A stretch of 51,255 nt of DNA, from assembly GCA_038527215.1 (NCBI GenBank), contig JBCBGC010000049.1:1-51255 (forward strand), read 5' to 3'. The notes beneath the pieces were generated by a model, which saw only the letters and a list, made by a program, of their open reading frames with translations, did no database searches and was not told the origin of the DNA. Numbering within the stretch: position 1 is the stretch's first letter; every line of letters begins with the position of its first letter. Positions 26,586-33,948 of this stretch are shown piece by piece. The translations under genes were made by a program, and so were the position numbers. The stretch comes from JAWPMV01 sp038527215. GTDB lineage: Bacteria > Bacteroidota > Bacteroidia > J057.

Positions 26586-27584
26586 TTAGTATTCACAGGC
26601 AGCTTCATACAAGGCCAGGGTGGCAGTTTCATCGCGTAAGACCTCTAGAAAACCAGAAAGATAGGCCCACATTTCCTGTCTGGCTTTTTTAGACAGATGC
26701 CGACAGTTCAGGACAATATCCTCAAAGGCCTTTTCCTGGCTCAAAAATTCATGACGGACCGCTCGGGTTTCCTCTGGCTGATAGCAAAGCGGCCTCAGTT
26801 TCCGTCGATTAAACCCCTGGGGGATTCCGGTATAGCTGGCATTTACCACGCCTGAGAAATCAAAATCATAGGGCGTAACGAAGCCTGGTCCGCCTTTTTC
26901 TGGTTGAAAAATCTTCAGATTCTTGCGCTTATAAACCCCCCAATCCAGGTTACCGATCATGTATTCAAAGGTCGCCACCTTGACCAGGTTTTTACGGGAG
27001 ATTTGAGGGTCCTCCCAGGCATCAGATTTAATCTCTTTTGCTTTCATTCGCTCCGAGATAGGCTTTTCATCCTCTATAAAAAAAGCGAATGCTGTCTCCG
27101 TAGGCACGCCCTTTTCCGAATCCCGATAGGTTATTTTGGCCAGCCTCACCTGATAACTCCAGGGGCTCAATCGCTGGTATAATTTGTACAGGAGATACTC
27201 TTTCAACACGTAGGTTTCCAACTGGCAGTGGGTAACCAGTTTGAACTTGGTATGCCCTTGGAACAGGGTGCCTTTGGCTTCCTTTTTGGGAATCTTTAGT
27301 CTGATAGGAGGAAAGGCGCAATTATTGGGGTCGCGGCGAAAATTACCGCGGATTTTGACCAGGGCTTTGCGGGTGATCTTTTTCCCTCCCTGCTCAAAAC
27401 GGATGGTGGCTCCCTGATAATCGGTGGTATCAGAACGATCGGACAATAAAGGGTCCATCGCCGTTTCCAGTCGGATTCTGAGGACCTCTTCCGAACCAAA
27501 AATCGTTTCGAAACCCTGGGATTTTCCCTCTAGGAGGAATCCCCCTATCAGAAGCACCAAACTGGTAATACGTAGCGCGCGCAT
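26586..27584 (-). CDS. Secreted CotH-kinase-like protein
   Basis: 332 residues from the ATG at 27584 (MRALRITSLVLLIGGFLLEGKSQ, signal peptide). The order RGNFRR, CAFPPIRLKI, KFKLVTHC, YVLKEYLLYKLYQ, then YMIGNLDWGVYKRKN and TPYDFDFSGVVNA resembles the CotH kinase fold, where the N-x-D and D-F-D residues bind nucleotide and metal. CotH proteins phosphorylate secreted proteins; extension to this protein is an inference from motif order. It is coupled to the alpha/beta hydrolase gene downstream. Confidence 0.65.
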   Translation of the reverse strand: MRALRITSLVLLIGGFLLEGKSQGFETIFGSEEVLRIRLETAMDPLLSDRSDTTDYQGATIRFEQGGKKITRKALVKIRGNFRRDPNNCAFPPIRLKIPKKEAKGTLFQGHTKFKLVTHCQLETYVLKEYLLYKLYQRLSPWSYQVRLAKITYRDSEKGVPTETAFAFFIEDEKPISERMKAKEIKSDAWEDPQISRKNLVKVATFEYMIGNLDWGVYKRKNLKIFQPEKGGPGFVTPYDFDFSGVVNASYTGIPQGFNRRKLRPLCYQPEETRAVRHEFLSQEKAFEDIVLNCRHLSKKARQEMWAYLSGFLEVLRDETATLALYEAACEY

Positions 27585-27669
27585 GCTCTGGTCGTAAGCG
27601 GTTGGGAAGCGTTCTGAAGAACACACGGCTAAGTTACAGAAAAAACCGGGGGATGAGAATATGATTCAG

Positions 27670-28983
27670 TCAGGGAAGATCTAAGATGACCAGTCGGTAA
27701 ACTTCCTCTGTCAGTTGCTGGGTCGCCATGATCTTTTTGCCATCGGGCGAAAAAGCCAGGCGGGAATCGTCCGTCCGGATACCCAGGGCCAGTGTTCCGG
27801 TTATTTGCTTCAATCCAGCTTGATTTCTGTCCCAAAGCCATATTTCGTTGCGACCGGACCTATCGCTAAAAAAGGCCATGCGCTGGTTATCGGGGGAAAA
27901 GGCAGCTCCAAAGTCGTTCCAATCAGAAGCGATTAGGGCGATTTCCCGGCTTCCGTCAACCTTGAGCTGAAAGATATCCCGAACAAAAAGGTCATTCTTC
28001 TTCAAAAGGCGGTCGTATACCACTTCTTTGCCTCCGTTCTCCCAGGTCAGCCGGGCAGGGGAGGGATCGCCTCCATCTTCCAGTTCATCCAGCGCATTCA
28101 CCGTGAAAGGGATGGCATTGGGAGCAGAGACCCCCGCAGTCACGCCCGGTGCAGTGGTAAAAATAGAGGCTACTGTTTCGTTCTCGAGCGTGCCCAAAAA
28201 GGCTATTTCATAGCGATCTGGTGCCCAGGCTACTTCGCGATAATAACCATCGCCTCCCCAGCTCTCACCGATCTGGTCGATGGCTGGTTGATAGACCTGG
28301 ATATAGGTTTTACTATCGGCATGATGCTTATTTAGCAGAGAGTCCGTTTCAAAAGCCAGAAAATTTCCATCAAAAGACCAAGAAGGTTTGGTCCCTTCAA
28401 CCAGGGAACTGAATTGCTCTGTAGCCCAGGTATACTGATAAATCATGTGGCTGCCAGGAGAAGCAAATATATCTGTGGTGTCTGGTTGGATGACAAAAAG
28501 GACCGACTGTCCATCCGGATGCCAACTTCCCCAACTGTGGTTGTCAACCAAGCCGGGAATGGCGATTTGGTATTGTTCCTCTGGACCAGGACTACTCACA
28601 ATGGTATTAGACCGGGCTGATTGTCCCTGGTCGACCAGCGCTTCAACTTCGAAAAAATAAACCTTCCCATTTTCCAACTGGGTTACAGGATAGGTGGTGG
28701 TCTGCCCATCCACCTCGACCAGTAGGTTTTTGGTCTGGGTATTGTTTTCCCAGAAGAAAATACGGAATCCGTCTGGGGAGACCCGAACGGGATTGGTCGG
28801 TAGATTCGTGGTAAACCATCCCCAGCGCAGCCAAACGGTCCCCTCCCCCCTCACACTGGATAATTGCGGTTGATAGGCTACGGTTTCCTCCTCGTTAGGT
28901 TGGAATGTCTCCTGATTACAGGCAGTTCCCCCCATCAGTACGAACAGGCACAGTATCGCCTTGAAAATTGTATGTCTCATCAT
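27670..28983 (-). CDS. Lipoprotein with FN3-like and TolB/PD40-like propeller
   Basis: 437 residues from the ATG at 28983, which begins MMRHTIFKAILCLFVLMGG; lipobox G-T-A-C (Cys22). A fibronectin III-like domain (about 35-135, VWLRWGW ... GKVYFFEVEALVDQG) precedes a beta-propeller of PD40-type blades (SWHPDGQSVLFV, SWSFDGNFLAFE, AWAPDRYEIAFLG, FSPDNQRMAFFSDRSGRNEIWLWD, FSPDGKKIMA). Outer-membrane or periplasmic location is expected. Propellers of this type bind proteins or glycans; no ligand can be named. It is the first gene of a leftward run with the CotH-like and hydrolase genes (85-bp gap). Confidence 0.82.
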   Translation of the reverse strand: MMRHTIFKAILCLFVLMGGTACNQETFQPNEEETVAYQPQLSSVRGEGTVWLRWGWFTTNLPTNPVRVSPDGFRIFFWENNTQTKNLLVEVDGQTTTYPVTQLENGKVYFFEVEALVDQGQSARSNTIVSSPGPEEQYQIAIPGLVDNHSWGSWHPDGQSVLFVIQPDTTDIFASPGSHMIYQYTWATEQFSSLVEGTKPSWSFDGNFLAFETDSLLNKHHADSKTYIQVYQPAIDQIGESWGGDGYYREVAWAPDRYEIAFLGTLENETVASIFTTAPGVTAGVSAPNAIPFTVNALDELEDGGDPSPARLTWENGGKEVVYDRLLKKNDLFVRDIFQLKVDGSREIALIASDWNDFGAAFSPDNQRMAFFSDRSGRNEIWLWDRNQAGLKQITGTLALGIRTDDSRLAFSPDGKKIMATQQLTEEVYRLVILDLP

Positions 28984-29139
28984 AGCACTACAAATGCGGT
29001 TCATTTAAGCTAACGGACAAAGGGAATCAGCCGCTGCACCTCAGGAAGGACATATTGATAATTTTTCTTCCTCACCTGATTACACCCCAGCCCTTTTGTC
29101 CCACCTAAGGGTACATACTAATCTATAAATTCCGAATTG

Positions 29140-29799
29140 ATGAAAACAATCTTTCTCTGTCTTTTCGCCATCAGCCTCAACAGCCTTTTTGCCCAAACCT
29201 ACGACAGCAACCCCTTCTCAAAAAATGGCATGAACAGTCAGGAGTTGCTTGACCAGGGGTACGCCCGGTATCAGGTGGCATCCGGCTACCTGCGCATGGA
29301 TATCACGAACAAAAAAGGGAAGAAAAAAGGAGAGCAGATTCATTATTGGGATCGCTGGGGCTTAAGAGAGGCGCGTATTGAGAAGGACAAAAAAGGGGAG
29401 ATCACCAGTATTACCTACCTGGATGGCGAAATGCAGCATATGTATACCCCGGAGACGAACTCCTATATGACCATCAAGAATACTTTTATCAAACCCGTGG
29501 CCAAAGAAATGGGAGAAAAGGATTTGACCGAGGGAGGGAAAAAATTGCTGCAACGGATGGGCGGAGAAAAAATACGGGAAGAAGCTTTTTTGGGTAAATC
29601 CTGTGAAGTGTGGAAGACCCAATTGCTAGGAAGCCAGCTCAACTGGATTTGGAAGGGCCTTAGCCTCAAAATGGAAGTCGTAGCCTTGGGTATGACCTCA
29701 TACTACCTCGGACAGGAATTGAAGGTTGGTATAGAAATCCCCGAAGAAAAAGTTTGCCTGCCTAAGGATGCTAAATCAGCGTTTGCGGGGCTAAAATAG
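29140..29799 (+). CDS. Secreted protein of unknown function (DUF4412-like fold possible)
   Basis: 219 residues from the ATG at 29140 (MKTIFLCLFAISLNSLFAQ, signal peptide). Predicted strands include YLRMDITNKKGKKKGEQIHYWDR and YLDGEMQHMYTPETNSYMTI, then a helix and EEAFLGKSCEVWKTQLLGSQLNWIWKGLSLKMEVV. The pattern 'gkscevWk ... WiwkGl.lk' recalls lipoprotein-carrier-like beta-sheet proteins such as DUF4412, but I cannot confirm membership. It is probably periplasmic. A GC-rich terminator follows. Confidence 0.7.
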   Translation: MKTIFLCLFAISLNSLFAQTYDSNPFSKNGMNSQELLDQGYARYQVASGYLRMDITNKKGKKKGEQIHYWDRWGLREARIEKDKKGEITSITYLDGEMQHMYTPETNSYMTIKNTFIKPVAKEMGEKDLTEGGKKLLQRMGGEKIREEAFLGKSCEVWKTQLLGSQLNWIWKGLSLKMEVVALGMTSYYLGQELKVGIEIPEEKVCLPKDAKSAFAGLK

Positions 29800-29819
29800 A
29801 CTAAAGGAAAGTTCTTGCC

Positions 29820-29855
29820 AGGCCCGGGCCATCTGGATAGCCCGGGCCTTTTTTG
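29820..29855 (+). terminator. Terminator
   Basis: Perfect 10-bp stem AGGCCCGGGC/GCCCGGGCCT followed by TTTTTTG, 21 bp after the stop at 29799. Confidence 0.88.
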
Positions 29856-29860
29856 TAAAA

Positions 29861-29878
29861 ATACCGCAGATGCGGTAT
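29861..29878. promoter_or_regulatory. Perfect 8-bp inverted repeat, possible operator
   Basis: ATACCGCA-GA-TGCGGTAT lies 82 to 63 bp before the ATG at 29941. A near-match -7 element GAATTTTG is at 29901-29908, which puts the palindrome just upstream of the expected -33 region. Confidence 0.45.
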
Positions 29879-29940
29879 GGGTTTCCCTGAGCGGATGGCG
29901 GAATTTTGTGTCAACAACATCACAAAAACCCTATCTAGTC

Positions 29941-30429
29941 ATGAACAAGTTTCTGTATGCTTTTTTAACCGCCACTATACTTTTCTGCCTGTTGCCTGCT
30001 ACCTCCCTGGCTCAGACCCCCGCCTGGCTGGTAGACATCAATCAAGAATTGGACTTATTAGAAGATAATCTTCAAAGCTGCAATGATTACATCAAAGATG
30101 TGCAGGCTGAAATCGATCATTTGATCAAGACCTCGCCCAAACCCATTACCGGCTCTCCGGCAGAGAAGAAAATCCGGGATCTGCAGCGTCAGCGTTTTGC
30201 CGCCAAATGTTTTAGAGACAAAACAGAAAAGGCCATCCGCCGCCTGAAAGCGATCCGGGATGTATTGAAAAAGCGCTGGGGCACCGCCGGTACTTCTGCC
30301 CATGTCAAGACCGAAATCCAAAAGACCCAGAAGAAATGTGACCAGGTTGAACAAAAGGCCCAGGCCAACGATCGGGCCGCGAAAAAGGCCCAAGACACCG
30401 TAGACCAGGCCCTGAAACAACGCAGATAA
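29941..30429 (+). CDS. Small secreted helical protein
   Basis: 162 residues from the ATG at 29941 (MNKFLYAFLTATILFCLLPATSLAQ, signal peptide). An upstream start at 29815 would cross the terminator and is rejected. The mature protein is almost all helix, lysine-rich, with three cysteines (SCNDY, KCFRD, KKCDQ) and a C-terminal KAQANDRAAKKAQDTVDQALKQ coil. No family is recognised; it is probably periplasmic. It stands alone between two hairpins and may be controlled by the palindrome at 29861. Confidence 0.72.
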   Translation: MNKFLYAFLTATILFCLLPATSLAQTPAWLVDINQELDLLEDNLQSCNDYIKDVQAEIDHLIKTSPKPITGSPAEKKIRDLQRQRFAAKCFRDKTEKAIRRLKAIRDVLKKRWGTAGTSAHVKTEIQKTQKKCDQVEQKAQANDRAAKKAQDTVDQALKQRR

Positions 30430-30439
30430 TCATCGGAAG

Positions 30440-30479
30440 GGTATCAGGAGCGGGAGCAATCCCGAGCCTGGTACCTTTT
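30440..30479 (+). terminator. Likely terminator after the small helical protein gene
   Basis: Outer stem GGTATCAGG/CCTGGTACC (one G-T pair), inner stem CGGGA/TCCCG, followed by TTTT. Confidence 0.6.
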
Positions 30480-30512
30480 GCTATTCTCTTCCCACCTCTA
30501 ATCCCTCTTCCC

Positions 30513-32768
30513 ATGAAAAGTCTTATTACCCTTCGACTGGGAATATGGAGCATCTTGTTCCTATTTCCTTTTTTGCTTTCTGCTCAGAAAGGCTGGCAAT
30601 GGCAAAATCCCCTCCCGCAAGGTAACCTCTTGCGAAATTCTGTTGCCTTTGACTCCACTACCATCCTCATGGTGGGGGATGCTGGCACCATCATCAAGTC
30701 TAAAGATGGTGGGGATACCTGGGACGTCAAGCAAAGTAAAACCCGCCAGGATTTATATGCGATTGCCTCATTTGGGCTGGATTGTGCGGTGGCAGTAGGC
30801 ACGGATGGCGTCATCCTGCAGACTAAGGACTGTGGGGAAACCTGGAACCACTTGAACAGTGGACGAAAGGATACCCTGAGAGGCATCAGCTTGCTCAGTA
30901 CCCTGGTGATGGTAGCGGTTGGAGATACCGGAACCATCCTTCGCTCCATTGATGGAGGACTAAGCTGGAACTACCAACCCTTTCCGGGGCTTCGCTCCAA
31001 CCTCAACGGCGTCCAATTCCCAACGCTGAGCAGTGGATTGGGAGCGATTGTCGGGGATTCTATGCTGGGGTTTGGGGGACCGCCCATCATCGTTTCGGAA
31101 GACAGCGGGGTCAGCTATGTTCCCTGGGGAGGCGGGCAGTCTACCTTTGAGTCTAAATCATTCTCAGAAGTCTGGATGCCCAAAGCAGATCCCAATAAAG
31201 CGGTTTTGGTAGGTAAGCGGGGATTGATCATGAATACCCACGATGCCGGACTGAGTTGGAACGCTCCTCTTTCCGGAACCACGGTAGACATAAAGGATGT
31301 GTTTTTCTTTACAGACAAAGACGGCTTTGCCGTAGGCCCAGGAGGCGTCATGTTGAGAACCCGCAACTGTGGCGATAGCTGGGAAGTGATTCCCACCCCC
31401 ATTCTGGGAGATATCATCACCGTCTCCTTTCCCAAAGACAGTACCGGGGTATTTGGTGGGGGAAATGGAGGCCTGTTCCGTACCCCGGATGGCGGAAGTA
31501 GCTTTGAACCGCTTTGGTCAGGTTTTCGCCCAGACTTAACCGCCATTACCTTTCTGGATGACAGCTTTGGGATCGCCGTGGGCGGCGGAGGCAGCATTCT
31601 AAGAACAGAAAATGCTGGTCAGGACTGGCTCCCTGGGCCTTTGGTGACCACCGATCCTTTTGAAGGCATCACTTCTACCCCGATTTTCGGTATTGGAAGC
31701 GCGGATCCCATAGGGCATAACATCTGGATTGCCGGTGGAAGATTTGGCAGCTTCGGACGCATTTATCACTCCGCCGACAGCGGTAAAACCTTCAAACCTC
31801 AGCCGGTTTTTGCCCTCTCCAAATTTTTCGACATCACCTTCCGCGATTCGCTGAATGGATTAGCAGTCGGCCTGTCGGGCATGATTTTTTGTACCAAAGA
31901 CGGTGGAAAAACCTGGACCCAGAAAACCAGTGGCACCAATAAATGGCTACTGGACGTGGAATGGACCAATGATTCTTCGGCTTTTATCGCCGGGGGAGAA
32001 GGAACCCTTTTGCACACCACCGACGGAGGCCAAAGCTGGAGCCCCTTAAACAGTGGCACCCAGGAGTGGCTTACCTCCGTAGCCTTTCTCGACGATAGTT
32101 TTGGCATCGCTACGGGGAATCATGGGGTGATTCTTCGCACGGAGGATGCCGGACAAAACTGGCAGGATGTCAGCCCCTCGCCTGGTTTGTTCAAGTTTAA
32201 CGGGGGCTTTATCCCTGATTTCACCGGGATTAGTTTCCGCGCAGACATCAACTTTGAGGGTCGGGGGGTCAATCCTAAAGACGTCTCTGCCGTAGCGGTA
32301 GGATATGCAGGAACCATTGCCTTCACCCCGGATGGAGGAGATAGCTGGAGCTTGCAAGACAGCAAAACCGGGTTCCCGATCACTGATGTCTTTTTTACAG
32401 ATTCCCTGCATGGAACAGTGGTAGGACATAGAGGGACCATTCTCCGTAATGACAGTTTGGTAGAAACTACGGTCAGTCTGGAACCAGAGGTTTTCGATCA
32501 AGGTTTACCAGAAGGTCCATTAGGCCTGGCCTACCCTAACCCTGTTCTTCACCAAACCCGTATTCCCTTCACGGTCCCACATCGTGCCCCGGTTGACTTA
32601 CGGGTGTTTGATATTCAGGGAAGAATGGTTAGCCAACTGGTAAACGAAAGTCTGCCCGCCGGGGATTTTACCTACACCTGGACACCCGCTGATCTCCCTT
32701 CAGGCATATATATCTACCGCTTACAAATAGGTCATCAAAGCTGGTCGCGACGGCTGGTGCTGGAATAG
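30513..32768 (+). CDS. Ycf48-like beta-propeller protein with T9SS sorting domain
   Basis: 751 residues: signal peptide MKSLITLRLGIWSILFLFPF, then 13 copies of a G-x-x-G-x-I-x-x-T-x-D-G-G-x-x-W repeat (for example VGDAGTIIKSKDGGDTW, VGLSGMIFCTKDGGKTW) spanning about 30-650, enough for two seven-bladed propellers with one blade incomplete. The C-terminus GLAYPNPVLHQTRIPFTV ... LPSGIYIYRLQIG is a type A T9SS sorting domain. In plastids Ycf48 assists photosystem II assembly; in Bacteroidota the fold is used for secreted adhesin- or enzyme-like proteins, so no photosynthesis role is implied. Cell-surface or secreted. Confidence 0.88.
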   Translation: MKSLITLRLGIWSILFLFPFLLSAQKGWQWQNPLPQGNLLRNSVAFDSTTILMVGDAGTIIKSKDGGDTWDVKQSKTRQDLYAIASFGLDCAVAVGTDGVILQTKDCGETWNHLNSGRKDTLRGISLLSTLVMVAVGDTGTILRSIDGGLSWNYQPFPGLRSNLNGVQFPTLSSGLGAIVGDSMLGFGGPPIIVSEDSGVSYVPWGGGQSTFESKSFSEVWMPKADPNKAVLVGKRGLIMNTHDAGLSWNAPLSGTTVDIKDVFFFTDKDGFAVGPGGVMLRTRNCGDSWEVIPTPILGDIITVSFPKDSTGVFGGGNGGLFRTPDGGSSFEPLWSGFRPDLTAITFLDDSFGIAVGGGGSILRTENAGQDWLPGPLVTTDPFEGITSTPIFGIGSADPIGHNIWIAGGRFGSFGRIYHSADSGKTFKPQPVFALSKFFDITFRDSLNGLAVGLSGMIFCTKDGGKTWTQKTSGTNKWLLDVEWTNDSSAFIAGGEGTLLHTTDGGQSWSPLNSGTQEWLTSVAFLDDSFGIATGNHGVILRTEDAGQNWQDVSPSPGLFKFNGGFIPDFTGISFRADINFEGRGVNPKDVSAVAVGYAGTIAFTPDGGDSWSLQDSKTGFPITDVFFTDSLHGTVVGHRGTILRNDSLVETTVSLEPEVFDQGLPEGPLGLAYPNPVLHQTRIPFTVPHRAPVDLRVFDIQGRMVSQLVNESLPAGDFTYTWTPADLPSGIYIYRLQIGHQSWSRRLVLE

Positions 32769-32810
32769 GCTAAGGTTTCGGGCTAAAAAAAAATTCCGTT
32801 CTAAGGCGGC

Positions 32811-32977
32811 TGTTACCTCCCCTTCCGCCCATCGGCCCCTTCGAAGTCGAAGATCCCGGTACTCCGGGAGAGACTGGCGGGAGTCACATGTCGAAGACAG
32901 GCCAGTACGAAAGCCCATTTGAAGTCGCAGATCCCGGTACGCCGGGAGAAGCTGCTGCCAGCGCGAGCGGGGATGTT
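32811..32977 (-). repeat. Element A copy 3, cassette in both hairpins
   Basis: 167 bp, from TGTTACCTCCCC to GGGGATGTT. Both hairpins carry the GATCCCGGTAC-type cassette (about 32842-32872 and 32920-32952), which explains the extra length. Confidence 0.8.
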
Positions 32978-32990
32978 CTAAGGCGGCAGG

Positions 32991-33107
32991 TACATCCCCT
33001 TCCGCCTAACGACCCCTTCAAAGGGGTCTGGCGGGAGTCACATGTCGAAGACAGCCCCGAGCGTAAGCCCTTTTCAAGGGGCTGCGGCCTGCGCGAGCGG
33101 GGATGTT
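32991..33107 (-). repeat. Element A copy 4
   Basis: 117 bp. Hairpin III reads GACCCCTT/AAGGGGTC, a compensated form of GGCCCCTT/AAGGGGCC. Confidence 0.85.
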
Positions 33108-33117
33108 CTAAGGCGAC

Positions 33118-33237
33118 TGTTACCTCCCCTTCCGCCCAACGACCCCTTCGAAGGGGTCTGGCGGGAGTCACATGTCGAAGACAGGCCTGTGCGAAAGCCC
33201 TTTTCAAGGGGCTGCGGCTAGTGCGAGCGGGGAGGTT
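33118..33237 (-). repeat. Element A copy 5
   Basis: 120 bp. Hairpin III GACCCCTT/AAGGGGTC; hairpin I GCCCTTTTCAAGGGGCT. Tandem with copy 4, period about 127 bp. Confidence 0.85.
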
Positions 33238-33837
33238 CGAAGTAAGCGACGGAGGCGCCATGACCAACATATATGTCACCCCGGAAGCACGACCGACCAT
33301 CAGGAGGTGGGCTATCCGGGGTCTCCATGTTTGCAAAAAGGTCATGGAGCCTTCTGAAGAGACACTTATTAAATGATCGGTGGCCTATTAGGCAAGCCCC
33401 TCCAAAATTGCAGATCCCGGTACGCCTGAAAGAAGCCGCGGCCAGCGCGAGCGGGGATGCTCTAAGGCGGCTGTTACCTCCCCTTCCGCCCAACGACCCC
33501 TGCGAAGTCGCAGATCCCGGTACTCCGGGAGAGACTGGCGGGAGTCACATGTCGAAGACAGGCCTGTGCGAAAGCCCATTTGAAGTCGCAGATCCCGGTA
33601 ACCCGGGAGGTTCGAAGTAAGCGACGGAGGCGCCTTGACCAACATATATGTCACCCCGGAAGCACGACCGACCATCGGGAGGTGGGCTATCCGGGGTCTC
33701 CATGTTTGCAAAAAGGTCATGGAGCCTTCCGGGGTGACACTTATTAAATGATCGGTGGCCTATTAGGCAAGCCCCTCCAAAATTGCAGATCCCGGTACGC
33801 CTGAAGGAAGCTGCGGCCTGCGCGAGCGGGGATGTTC
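33238..33837. repeat. 375-bp tandem direct repeat (1.6 units)
   Basis: CGAAGTAAGCGACGG recurs at 33238 and 33613, GATCGGTGGCCTATTAGG at 33375 and 33750, and GCGGGGATG at 33451 and 33826, all exactly 375 bp apart. The two copies differ at only scattered positions, apart from a 7-bp block near 33354 and 33729. Confidence 0.88.
33472..33612 (-). repeat. Element A copy 7, right end fused
   Basis: Both hairpins carry the cassette. The final stretch GCTGCGGCC...GGGGATGTT is missing: CCCGG is joined directly to GAGGTTCGAAG, which looks like a deletion by recombination between repeats. Confidence 0.75.
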
Positions 33838-33874
33838 TGAGGAGGCTGTTACATCCCTCTGTACCTCCCTACCC

Positions 33875-33912
33875 AAAAAGGGCCATCCCAAAATTCGGGA
33901 TGGCCCTTTTTT
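33875..33912. terminator. Strong bidirectional terminator
   Basis: 15-bp perfect stem AAAAAGGGCCATCCC/GGGATGGCCCTTTTT. The A/T-runs at its base serve both directions. It lies 37 bp after the - strand stop at 33949. Confidence 0.88.
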
Positions 33913-33948
33913 ACACTTTGTTCAAAAACCTCTATGAGACAACAATCA

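Larger units (their letters stand above)
32769..33948. repeat. Intergenic repeat cluster R3 (A elements in reverse, 375-bp tandem unit)
   Basis: About 1.2 kb between convergent genes. It holds element A copies in reverse orientation (32811-33237, 33472-33612), two B left arms in reverse (33274-33328 and 33649-33703), and their linkers. 33238-33612 is repeated from 33613 with an exact 375-bp period for about 225 bp. A strong terminator closes the right end. No coding sequence is supported. Confidence 0.85.

Noticed and set aside
29815..29940. Upstream start of the small helical protein
   Set aside because: It would begin inside the terminator hairpin and destroy the clear signal peptide.
32811..33237. 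CRISPR array (direct repeats with spacers)
   Set aside because: Units of about 127 bp with nearly identical content throughout; there are no unique spacers and no cas genes.
33388..33720. A 110-residue frame across cluster R3
   Set aside because: It is built wholly of A and B repeat sequence and has no start signal or domain.
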